DNA of 24,136 nt from Acanthaster planci. Its lineage: Eukaryota > Echinodermata > Asteroidea > Valvatida > Acanthasteridae. How positions within the stretch are numbered: position 1 is the stretch's first letter; the number at the start of each line of letters is the position of its first letter. The DNA is taken from assembly GCF_001949145.1 (NCBI RefSeq), contig NW_019091541.1, positions 190,406-214,541 of the forward strand, written 5' to 3'. Shown in pieces: positions 1 to 12,400 of the stretch. The position numbers and the translations under genes were made by a program. The notes below the pieces were generated by a model, which searched no databases, had not been told where the DNA came from, and saw nothing but the letters and a program-made list of their open reading frames with translations.

Positions 1-17
1 AAAAACCTCAAAAGCTT

Positions 18-88
18 ACTCGGGTGGGACTCGAACCCATGACCTCTTGCTTACTCGTGCAGATGTCTTAACCACTCGACCACCGAGC
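18..88 (-). repeat. tRNA-like element, probably the head of a tRNA-derived SINE
   Basis: On the minus strand there is a good A box (TGGTCGAGTGG) and a perfect B box (GGTTCGAGTCC at 27-37), with D-arm (GTC...GAC) and T-arm (TGGG...CCCA) pairing and a partly pairing acceptor stem (GCTCGG with CCGAGT). T runs that could stop Pol III follow near the left edge. The anticodon arm does not fold properly and lacks U33, so a working tRNA gene is unlikely. It lies in the last visible intron of the paracaspase gene. Confidence 0.5.
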
Positions 89-137
89 TTGCTGGGGTTG
101 GCTGGCTGGTCCGAGTCAAATGAAGCAGCGGTACCGC

Positions 138-283
138 GAACTATTTTTCAAGATGTATTTTTGCGTTGGGGGGATGTTAATTATATATAACGGGTTTGCC
201 CTTAATATACGTTGGGTAAGGGCGAACCCGTTATATATAATTAACATCTCCCCAACGCAAAAATACATCTTGAAAAATTGTTC
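138..283. mobile_element. Foldback/MITE-like perfect hairpin element
   Basis: Two 67-nt arms (138-204 and 217-283) are almost exact reverse complements, with one true mismatch (142/279) and two G-T pairs (172/249 and 197/224), around a 12-nt loop. The arms contain TTAATTATATATAACGGG. Both ORFs visible here are products of the palindrome. The element sits in the intron after exon 16; transcribed in either direction it would form a very long hairpin. No clear target-site duplication is visible. A recent foldback MITE is the simplest reading. Confidence 0.85.
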
Positions 284-392
284 CTCTTTAGTTTTTAATG
301 ATACAAGTGGAAGAGAAGTATGAAGTAGAACAAACACGAGTGTAAGAAAAATTAGTTGCTCTGACTATTCAAAGCAAATGACAGACACTTAC

Positions 393-431
393 AAAGCACA
401 CATCCTGCTTGTCCATCTTGATGTCAAGCTC
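393..431 (-). CDS. MALT1: MALT1-like exon 16: short exon continuing the C-terminal Ig-like domain
   Basis: A strong acceptor (ttcttctttcaacag) and donor (GTAAGT) flank 39 nt. Only phase 0, which exon 15 supplies, gives a sensible product: ELDIKMDKQDVCF. Joined to exon 15 (YVKLENFSP) it mirrors the vertebrate AYVTDFPLDLDIDPKD segment. The next coding exon must lie beyond the left edge, because no open in-phase candidate is seen in 1-390. Confidence 0.8.
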
Positions 432-3400
432 CTGTTGAAAGAAGAATAGGCATTGTAATCAAGGTAGCACTTGACCAGTAAATTCTTCTGATTGGGAACT
501 TGGACTTCAGAGAAACAGCGTGACCCTCACAAAAATTTGCAATGCTAAAAAACATACTAACTTAATGAATATTCATAGTTAAGTAAAAGTATTTTTTAGA
601 AACTTTGGAAATGAAACCTACAGTTGATGCTTGAAGTAATACTGATGATAAATGTATTCAAACAGCAACACTTTTGATGTGTGATGAAATGTGTCAATTA
701 TCATTCCATTACCATAGAGCTGCCCACATGCTAAAATGACAGACTGGAATACACATGTATATTGTGTTTTATGGAGCACAGTAAGATTTCCGTATAGGAT
801 GCCTAACATCCACTGCTTTTGTAGATATTTGCAAAACACTACCTGTGCACTGACCCGGGCTGTGTACAGGATACATGAAAATTGAATCATATTTCTGGAA
901 AATTCCCAACACACTTATTCTCGTCAGTTGCCCATGTATATCAAGTCTTTACGTTTAGTGTCTGCTGTTGAGCAGTGGAGTGAATAACGTATGTGAAGTC
1001 TATCATTGCATGGCACCCATCAATGGATCTTGTATTCAAAACACATTCTTTTTCAAACAATTCCTCTGGACAATTGTTGAAACTTGTATGTATTACAAAA
1101 TGTCTATTTTACGTGAACATATCAACAGCATTTCAGGCAAAACAGATTTCACAGTTTTACTGACGGTGATACATGTATTTCTACATTTCAGTAAGCAAAA
1201 TTGCATAAGTATTTGTAAGGTTTGTGCCATCTTTGACATTTGATTGGCAAGCTTTGTAAACTCTCAGTTGACCGTTTGCATGCATTGCAAGTTGCCCAAA
1301 TTCTGGAATCAAAAGAGTCTGGACATACCGGGCTGAAATTCTCCAGTTTGACGTAGCAACTGGTGCTTTCCCCCATGCAGGAAGGTGGGATGTAGGTGTG
1401 CATCAGCATGACGTTGGAGAAGCGAGTGGTGAGATCTACGCAGACCACGATATCGTGAGCAAACTCCACCCACATGGGGCTCTCTGGAAGAACTGTAAAT
1501 TCAATTCCAAGGGGGGGGGGCATTAGCTGGGGATGTTTCAATCCACATGCCTCTAAAAAATCCAGTGTTTTGTAACTACATATATGCACACGTTGGGCTG
1601 ACACTGTGTGCCATCACTGTTGGAAGTCATTTTGCAGAGTTCTTGCCTACAGTTTTTGTCATACTTCAGCTGAGACTGAAATGGACTAGTCTACTCGTTC
1701 ATGTACTTCAATCTCTCAATACATGCAATAACTTTGCACATTCTGAAAGAACTTATATTTTTGAAGATACATGTACCAGGTGTACAGATGTGAGGGGCAC
1801 TTGTACCGGTACCACTACTGGATGTTGTATTTCGATTTGTGTCTTTTTATTGTGTTCTTTTTATGTGTCTTTCTTTAATGGATCAGTGCCATAACACCAG
1901 TACCTTATTTCCAAGGTATGTCTTTAGGTGTGATATCCCAATTTTGTTTGGGGGAAAAGAAAAACTATAAAATAAAAGCGGAAGAAATAATCAAAACCCC
2001 TTACGGTGGGCTTCACCCCACATCCTGCTGCGAGCATTGATCTCCTGGGTGTGGCCGCAAGGATTAATGGGATCGCAAAGGGAGCGGGCTTCATTCAGGT
2101 CGTGGCAGATCGCTGGGTACTGTATGCCATTAGCAGAACAGTCATTGCGCACATCTAATGATGGGAAAGAGCCAGTGCACCAAATTGTCAACATCAGAGT
2201 CCATAACTTCCACGGCTTACATTTTGAAGAGTTCACAGCAATGAAATTTTCATAGACGCCACAAGGCTGCCACAGAAAGGCCATTTTCTGAGTTTAGGAT
2301 TGAACTGAACATGGCACTCATCTACAGAAATGAGTGCCAAATTTTCTAAAAGATTTTCTACTCCCAAACCAAACATCCAAAACAATTCAATCTCCCTGCA
2401 TGATGCCAGCAGACATCTACCTTCCATGACGTCTTCAAGGACATGCGAGACCTTCTTGGCCTGTCTGATTCTCTTGATGAGGTACTTCGTAAAAATGCCA
2501 GAGGACTGACCGTCCACCTCCCAAGCCTGTGTGTTGGTCTGCCTGTTGGGTTGGAATAGTCCATGCACAAGGAAATGACTGTTAATTATATACTGATGAC
2601 GAAGATGATGTTGATGATGTAGATGGAAGCAGTAATGACAATAAACATCACTGTGATGTTGATTACCATTTGGCCTACATGTACATGTATGTCTATGACA
2701 ATGACAATTGTGCCATGTGGGAATTTCCATGATAAGGTACATGTACATGTATTTCACTTCTACGTTTCAATGGCTTAGAAAATTGGGCCAGCAATATATG
2801 ACTTGCTGTGAGTAAAATGGCTTGCCTTCAAAGTTGGGACACAGTACATTGCTAGCCTCTGAATTTGAATGGCTGGCCCTCAAATCATGGTTACAAGCCA
2901 AAAACACTGAACTACATGTATGCTCTCATTTTATTTAATAGGGAAACCCTTAATTGTAGTGCTTTCTTACAAACTGTACTTTGACAACCACTTACGCAGC
3001 ATAGCCAAACACTGTGTTGCCTCGGACCTTAGGCCGGAACTTTTCAGGTGGGTCTTTCTGTGGGTAGTCATTCCTGAAGAAATATTATAAATGATTTTAA
3101 GGCAGGCATTGTGCACTTGTTGAACTCCATGAGTGTCACAGTCTCTGCTCAAAAGCACCACTCACTGCCAAGTCAAAGCTTTTGCACAAACATACTGTAG
3201 CAGCACTTGGTAACTTAAGTTCAATAATTGCTACTTTGAGTATGCGTTTTGGCAGCTGTTGATGCATAGTTGCATCAACAGCTGCCACCATCAATGGCCA
3301 TCTTGAGGTGAAGATGTGGAACTGCTCAGTGCAGTGGAATGAAAACAAGAGAACACAAAGCAAAACAAATATCGTACGGTTTTCGGCATATGTCAAGCAA

Positions 3401-6400
3401 CAGCGTATTGAGGGCAGTATTTCTGTACTGCATAAGATCCAAGACTTCCTGGTCACAGATGCACTCCTTCGTTGAGTAGCCGACCCCGGCGTCCACTGGA
3501 ACGAGGTAACTTTGGCCATCACTCTCGAAGCCATGACCACTGAAGTAAAACAGGCCTAGGCAACGAGATATGACAAACATGAATACAAAGTACAGAGAGG
3601 GGATGTCTTTCAAAATACAAATTTAAATCCACCAACACCACGTACAAAGCAAGTAAGCACATGTGTTCATGTGTATGTACACTGTATATTTGCTTGTCCA
3701 ATAAATGGGGTTACATGTACTGACCAAGATGCCTCAATCGCTCAACAGGACTGACTCTTAGTAATGTACAAGTATTCTTTGCAATATCTCTTGCCCAAAA
3801 TCTAGTACGGGGCAAAGACATCAACACTGTGTCAGTGGATGGACCTCTTCTTAATTTAGACATGTTTGTATTCTGTACTGGGTGATGTGGAGTTCACTTC
3901 TACAAAGTAGTGTTTATCTATTTGATGAAACAAAGGATTCTTAAAGGATTGTGTGGTTCAAAGCATGAGGAAAACCTAAAGAGAGGGCAATAAAGGAATT
4001 TTAAGTTTAAGAAGTGTGAGGAAAGCCCAGCAATTACATTCCAGAGAAAAACCCTTATAACCTTAATCAGGAATCTGAATCAGGCATGAAAATCCCTAAT
4101 CCACATGCCAGAATTTATAGTAGGGTTCAAAATGGGGTCATACTGGAAAGTAACCCTGTGCCCACCAGAACTCCCGACAAGTTTATGCTTCAAGTTTTCA
4201 AAGCTACTTACCATAAACTCCAGAGTTTAGTAGGTCGCAGAAGGCACTTAGAGCAAACCTCATCTCTTGGAGGTTCAAGTCCAGGAGAGACACCACCTTG
4301 AAATCCAGCTCTGACAGGACCTTGGTCAGGTTCTCCACGTCACCCTCAGGGGCTTTGAGCTGCTCTGCTGAACGGTAGTCCATGTTGCCAATTAGCAAGG
4401 CCACCTTGTCCGTTGCTAAAATGTAAGGCAAATAGTGAGAAACAGCTTTTTGATAACAGTGTGTTGTCCCAATCATATTTGTTGCAACCAACTTCATCAT
4501 CAGGATACAATTTATTTGGAGCTACTCTGCGAGAAATGTTGCCAGGCACAATGTGGAAGCCTACTGGGAACCAGTTAGGAACCAGCTACTGGCAGCATAC
4601 ATTGTACATCGCATGACACTTTGGCCAGCACGTTAGAAGAGTTCACATTTCCACATTTACAAACACGAATGTGACAGAGATAGGAGTACAACACCACAGG
4701 ACAAGTTCAAGCACAACCAACCATTAAAGGCGCAGTCTCTCTGTGGAATTATGATTCTTTCTTGCAAGCTGTCTTTTTGAAGAAAACAATGAAAGGTCAC
4801 GTGACACATCTAAAGATGCATTTTTGGAAAACCGAAATTAGAAGTGTGTGCAAGCGTTGACTCACCCCACACGCACGTGTGGCTGCATTCAACTGAATGT
4901 GAGAATGTGTCCGACATTCAAAATATGACTCGGCATTTTTCGAACGGAAATCAAAATCCTAGAATATTCTTGCTCTCGGAATATGCAATATTCACTGCAC
5001 TAAAACTTCATCAGGTTTGTTCTTAGGCACACATCTTTAGATTTCAGTAATTTTGTTGCCTCAAAGGAATATAATACACAAATAACAGATGATGAATTGT
5101 ACCTTTAACTACAGTTTGACCATTGTTACTCAAATGGCACATAGTTGTACTACTATGTCAACCTTTAGGCATGACTAAGCACAGAGGTAAGCACAAGATT
5201 AAGCACAGAGGTATCTACTGGCAGAATATACATTGTGTGAGATCACAGAGACTATGAATGTAATTCTGAGAAATGCAACCGACGCAAAACAGTCCAAATC
5301 TGAGCACTGGCTTTTACCATAGAATCGACAGTTGGAAGTCGGTGGTGCCAGACCACCACTAATGTTAAGCATAGCCTCATTGGAGAAGACACAGGCATAT
5401 TCGTTGTATACACGACACTGGTATACGCCATGGTCTTCTGGCTTGACCTGAAGAAAATGGAACTCGGGTTGTTTGGCATCTGCAACAAAATACACAAGGT
5501 TTGGATAATTCAAGTGCACCTCCTAGAACTATTATCATTTATCAAAGCAGTATACGACAAAGTATGCAAGTATATTGTTACATAAAATTCTAAAAAACAA
5601 ATCAGAATTTACCAAAGATCTGATCCATAATCCTACTCAAATGCAAATATCCAATATATACAAAATCCATATCCTGCTGATATCGAGATATTTATTCAAT
5701 TTAAGTATTATATACAAATGTGCTTTTGTAAAGCAGAGAGAATTTACTCCAATCAACCTTGTGTTTTCAAGTCAAAAGGAGAGAGAATTTACTCCAATCA
5801 AGCTTCTGTTTTCAAGTCCAACTTCAAGTAAATGCATTTTGATGTGGAATCCCAAATATATGTAGTTCCTGTGGGAAGGTTGCATTTCATCACTAGCTTT
5901 CCAAGAGAAGGACAGATCTATTAACCACTTCCTGCTGGGGAGCCCGGTTTTGGCACTGTGTGTTTATATCATGGTCGGGGTCTCTGAAATCGGACAAAGG
6001 GAATAGTGGAGAAAATCCAGCCTTGTTTTGAAACAGTATACCACGGTTTGGGACATTTACTGTGAGTGGATTACCACCGGGGACAAAAGCACTCGACCAA
6101 CGCAGGGATGAGCCACACTGCACCGCTGCACACTAGACTTGCCCCTACTGAAAAGAGGTCGGCAGCGCACTGTGCTAGGTTCATGAACAAATGAAAGTTA
6201 CATAACAACGCACAATCTGGGCTCTTTTTACAAGGTTGCAGGCCTGGCTGAAATACTCGGGCGTCAATAGATTTTGTCTGTCAGACTAGAGTGTCCACCA
6301 GACAGTAATTCATGTGTGTTTAAATTCCATTAATTGCAATGATGAATTTTTGAAGAATTTTAAAAACTGAAAATCTTGAAAACGTCCAGATTATGTGCAC

Positions 6401-9400
6401 TGTATTTTTCAAACACCCCGGCAGTAAGTGGTTAAGCCTTACCCACTGTGCATATGTCAAATGTTATAACACATGCCAATATGGAGTGCGTTATAATGTA
6501 TCAAATAAAGAGTACACATGTCACGAGATGCATGTATATGAAGGATATTAGTTGTGTAATTACTAACTGTGATTAGTCAATATACCGAGAGACAGGCTTT
6601 TTAAGAAGTACAAAACTCTTTCCTGCCCACATCTTTTTAGTTCCTTCCTTTTTTCTGCAAATGGCACAAGGAGTTTTTTCTTACTAGGAATTTCTTGGTG
6701 ATTGTGGTACCACTGGTAGTAGAGATTTCCCTGGGAAACAGCGGCGTGACAGGCCAGGATTTGTGGCTCCCCAATACGGCAGGAAATGCTCTGGGGATGG
6801 CGAACAACCTCAATCTTATCTGTAAATAAAACGTGTAAAAAGCCAAGAAGAACTACATGTTCGTATACATCAATGAATTTCAATGTACATGTACCTGTGA
6901 TTTCAATGGACAGCCATGGTTTATAATCTAGAAAAGAGACTGAAGTTAACTGAGGTACCGGTAAAAAAAAAAATGAGAGTTGAACCCAGATTTCATGCGA
7001 GACTTTGATTTTCTGTGGACGTGATTTTGCAAGTTACACATACAGAAGTTAAAAGTACAATACATTAAACATCTGACTGTTTATAATATACATATAAGTG
7101 GCCTGACTTACTGAATCTACATGTTGGTCTGAAAGAAAATATATGCTAGAGCCAAGAATCGTCCCACCTCAACCACAGATTCTGCACCTTGACTGGCCGA
7201 GGGCCAGTAATACCATGCATTTATTACTTTTGCCATCTGGCTCTGCATGGCCATGCTTTTACGCACTGTGAATGGCTGATGTGTTGCAAACTCTTGGAGG
7301 TGCCCTGTTGTGAATTGTCCATATTCCCACTACTTTGTAGAAATAAACCGTGCTGTATATGTTTTAATACACCTCCTAAAATCATGAGCAAACTTACAAA
7401 ATTACACAAATTCAAGGCAGACATACAATTTGTTTTGGAGCTGCAGGATTCCTCATTCCTGGCAAGAACTAGGATTCCATTAAGATAAAATGCCACAGAC
7501 TACATGTACATGTACATATACATGTCTACGATGCGGGAAGTTTTGGTGCTGGAAGAAAATATTACCGCACAAAGTCAGTTTTGTACGCACCAGGATGATG
7601 TCACCTTGGTGTGTATCAGTCCTTCACAGATGTGCTACAATTTGCTCATGAATATTTATGAGGTGCATTTATTTCACCCACTGTAGTTCTATCCATCCCA
7701 AGCCCCTGCAATACCATCAAAAGTCATCCAGTCTTCAGCCAAATCACAAGCCATTCATATTAACCATGACAGAAGCATTTCTCATCCTATTACTTGCGAC
7801 TGTTCTTGCGAAAGACTTGTGACTGGAGTGAATGGACTTGCCAAGGACAACATTACAAATGATTATCTTATTCGATTAGTGTCTTTAGAATAACTAGAAG
7901 TTTCCTGAAAACATGATTATACATGTATTCCTTTTGTAAATACTTTATGTAAACTTCTAAGGAAATGTTAAAATACACATAAAAAGCTGCTTCCAACAAT
8001 TAAAAAACCAACTGACTATAATGATTCAGGAAATAATGTACACTATGCGAAAGTCTGAGAAGTATACATGTATGTACATGTATTGGTAGATTTTACTACA
8101 AAACACATACAGAAAGTACATTATGACATCATAGCTATTCATAGCTATTTTTTGGGCAACATGGCTTTCACATCCAGCTGCACTGGGTTAATGGTTTCAC
8201 TTATCTGCTGTGCTCACCCGATTGAACAGATGATTAAGATGACGTTACAGTCACGCACCCATTTTGCATTCCAAAAGAGGGAGCCATCACAGTACATTAA
8301 TTCATTGCATTTATGGCAAAACATGGCTGATTTCGGGACCACAAATTCCATTCAGAGGTCCCAATTTTTTTTATCAAAACAAAGAGCACGTGCAAGGACA
8401 TCCTGCCAGTGTTCTACAAATACAGCCACTGCTATAAATGTCTTGGGCAAAGACAAAATAAAATCAGGAAGAAATGTACACCGCTCATTCTGCGCAATTT
8501 TGCACCTATGGGCATGCGGGATAAGTGAGACCGTTGTACTGGTACGGTGCAGAACCCAATGGAAGCCTTTTACAGGTGGTATGCTGGAGCAACTTGTAAA
8601 GATTCCAAACCTACATACTGACGGGTTTCAAATAAATTTCTGTGGAAGGACATGGACCAATTATGAGAAATACACTGCCACGATCATAGACCTGAAACGC
8701 TGGAGCTTGAAGCAGCCCAGGGGAAAACCCCAAGTTTCAGAAATCCACTCGAGATCCTCCCGAAACTCCAAGAAACCCTCAAAATGTACTTTGCGGTACT
8801 TACCAGGATAGGACTCAGCAAGCCTTGCATCTGTAAAGGAAAAAAAACAACAGCGAATGGTTGAATGTAGTATTCATGGAATTTTTTGACCGAAATAAGA
8901 GGGCCTGTATTACAGGAGAGTAGACACCAACAGACTGATTGCGACTGCTAAGTTGTGTGATCTATAGTGGGTATCAAAATGTATCATAAGTGTCATTTAT
9001 CACAAATAAAACCGACGGTTGGTAAAGTACTGAGACAACTGATGTGCTGGGCACTATATGGAAATCAGCATTATTTTTGGTAAATAAACTATGGAAGGAC
9101 GCCACGTTTGTTGATATTTGATACCCACCAGTGTTGTATTCGAGTCCATCACAAGTCATTCAGTCTCAAACAATTCACAAGCTATTCAAATGAGCTGTGA
9201 CAAAAGCATTCTTTTTTCATTGTTCACCCTGTTGCTGTTTTGTCACTGTTCACAATGTTACTTATGATGATCCGCCAATCGGTCTATTAATATACACAAA
9301 AGCGACCATGCTTCAATTTCACCATTTTTGCCAATATGAATAAGCCTTTTGCAAGTTAAATTGAATAAAATCTGGTACAATAAATGAGTTCTTTAAATTT

Positions 9401-12400
9401 ACGTGGACCTAACAATTTTAATGCTTCATACTAAAGACACCGTTGCTTTACCTAGTGTACATGTAGCTTCGTAATAGACACCTTGCACCAATACACTCTT
9501 TTCAATGGATAAGAAGGGCGCAAAGGAACAAGTCCATTCCAGAGATGGTGGTCGCTATGCAAAAGCTTGCCCGGAATCATGAAATATAGCAACGGTGTCC
9601 TCAGTCTGGGGAATTCAAACTGTTATGTGTATGTGTAATCAGATAACCCAGTGTACCAGATTTTATTTAAATTTAACTCCCAAAAGGCTTATTGGACTTT
9701 TATTGCTGAAACAATACACTTCCCTTCCTCCAGAGTAAACATGGTAAAGAAAGGTCTTACACCATTTTCGAAACAAGGTCCTTTTGTAAACATCTGACTG
9801 AGAAGATGTACATGTAAAAATGCTGCACTCTTAATTGGAACATTCAACTCGTGCACAAAACACTTGGAGTTGGGTTCTCATACTAACTGTATTATAACTT
9901 TTTTTTAATGAAATTGGTGAAACCTGAAACCCTTCAAAACAAATAGTTGGATTACGACCGGCAGGTTCATTGAAATTTGGAGTGCAAGCTCTTGTGTTTT
10001 TGCTTTATATTCCACTTAAAAGCAAATGTGAAGCAAAGTTGATATCTCAAAGCATTCTTGGCAATATTGGCCGACGCATGTTGCAATATCTTTGGACATA
10101 CCGGTATGTAGTAGACAAAAAATTTGAAACTTTGCATTCACATTTGTGTGCAAAATAGGAGAACATGTATAAACTGACCTGTAATCTTCAGCTCAGTACA
10201 AACAGACTGAGATGACGTACATGTACAGGATGTATACATGTACCTCAAGTACATGATTGGCATTCTCTCCATTAAAAATTGCTAAAATAAATTACTTGGA
10301 TGGTTCTGGACCAATGAATCTGACTAAACTGGTGCTGCTGCACTTAAATGTGTGTGATTTCACATGACTGCTATGGCATGGCTTACATGACAGGCCAGCC
10401 TGGCTTTGGAGGGTCATTCATTTGTCTTTAAGTGATAGACAGGTACTACATGTGTACGTGTACTCACCCACATTGATGCTGACTGTGATGCTGGTGATGC
10501 AGCCAGCCTTGTTCCACACTCGGCAGCAGTATTTACCCTGGTCCCCGGTAGTGGATTGGGCCCACTGAACAAAACAGAAAGCAAATGATGGGATGAACTA
10601 AAAACCAAAAACAAAATTCACTCCCCTTTCTAATAATGAGGAAAAGTATTTCTGAATATACTGTGTCAAATCTAGAAAACAAGACAACCATTGGTCGATG
10701 TGCTCACAGACTCTGCATGTACATGTACATCTAGTGTTGTTTTTATTTTGGGGAAGTACCGTCGTTTTTGTCAATAGGCTGTGGGATCAATAATATCAGT
10801 GCATTTACCGATATAAAGTCCATACATGTATTATAAATGCTTTATGATGCATGTACAGATATTACAGACTCTTTTTACTTCTATGGATTATACATACTTT
10901 TTCTAAAAATGGGGAGAAGAGCTTTTTTTAGATAGGTGACAGCTGAGTGCATCCTGAGAAATGCAAGGAAATCAGTTGTCACAGCCATACAACAAACCAA
11001 CGATTCCTGAAACAGGAAATGAGCTGATACAAGGAAAAAAAGTCAGCCTACATGTACGTGCAGTACTGAGAGCCTGTACGTGTACCAGTAAAACAGTGTG
11101 CATTGCATGAAACACATAAAAATCTGAAGTTAATAATATTTCATCCAATATGTCCAAAGCAAAGAAAATCAACTTTTTGACATTTCGGTTAACAGCCACT
11201 AGGGAAAAGTGGCAACTATGAAAAATTTACGCTATACTACAACATACATTTGCACTGTACATGTTTATGTTTAAAGGCAATGTACAGTACACGTATCTGT
11301 ATTTTACTAGCAGTTAAATTCATTCAAAATATTTCATGTAAATGTATTTGAACAACATATGAAGCACATCAGATTTCATGATGGTAACAGGCATACATGT
11401 AAAGGATCAAAAATGTGGCTAAAACTACAACAGCTAGGTCTCTTTCAAATGACATATCACTTCTTACAGATTGCCATGTGCTTTGGCCATTTGGAGATCA
11501 AATTTTCTTGACCCGCATCAGCTGTGCCATATTTCGAAGACACTCGGATCAGCCCATCGAAAATGTTTGGATCAACCCGTATGCATGTACATGTAAAACA
11601 CTTCCACACTGCACACATTGTGGCAGAGTGCGACTGTGAATCATGGTAATTTCACCAGTATACATGTACAATGACAGTGACTTGCCAGATACGGTAGAAC
11701 AGGTGGTCAGTATGTTTCGCCAAGGGAGCCTTGACAGTGACTGTTTTAGGTATGTACTTCCACCAATGAATTATCAGCGTCCTGTATTCATAGCTGGCAG
11801 TTCTAGTGTGGAATTCACTCGGATGTCACTGGTGTTTCCTTTAATTCGACTTCCTTTCCAGTTGTAGCTTCAGGCTTCAATTTCACGAATGTAATTCCCT
11901 ACGACTAGACCCTCTGGCTTAATGCACCATCAAATCTGTCTGTAATACTACAAACATTTCAATTTGGGTGTTGCTGCGACAAATATGAAAGACTGCAAAA
12001 TCACACTGAGCTTGACCTTGGTCTACCTTGATACCTTGTTTGTGATAACAATGTAAAGTTGCTTCTCCAATGAGAATACCCTCCTCCGCAAATCCACTTA
12101 TAAGCACACTATTTTCCAAATTGAAAATGTACATGCACACACATACATTGTAAATTCACATTCCACAGGGCAATGCATGTCATTTGAAATGTATAACGGA
12201 CAGATAGACATGTTTACTAACAAGAAATGTTTTAAAAAGGATTCTGCAGCCCAGTGTGAAACAGAAACTAGAGATGAGGCGGCAAATGGGAAATAAATGC
12301 TTTGGTCTTGTATCCAGAAAACACTTATAAGAGCAGTGCCTATAGAACCTTACGTAGAGTGTTTTGTCGGTCTGGTCCCTCAGGGCATGGGGCTCCAAAG

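Larger units (their letters stand above)
8831..10467 (-). other. MALT1: Intron 6 of the paracaspase gene
   Basis: Non-coding. It carries two short inverted-repeat elements (8967-9128 and 9436-9599), a dispersed repeat copy, and ACATGT runs near 10200-10240. Confidence 0.75.

Noticed and set aside
18-88. Functional tRNA gene
   Set aside because: The anticodon stem does not pair well and U33 is missing, so a SINE head is more likely.
120-337. Two mirror-image ORFs of 67 and 73 codons
   Set aside because: They are both strands of the foldback palindrome, not genes.
843-894. Exon-like stretch on the minus strand reading KYDSIFMYPVHSPGQCT
   Set aside because: It has acceptor and donor and fits phase 0 after exon 15, but leaves phase 1, and exon 16 then hits a stop. 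Exon 15 to exon 16 directly matches the vertebrate protein.
1547-1894. 115-codon plus-strand ORF
   Set aside because: Antisense to intron 14, Cys/Thr-rich low-complexity translation with no family resemblance.
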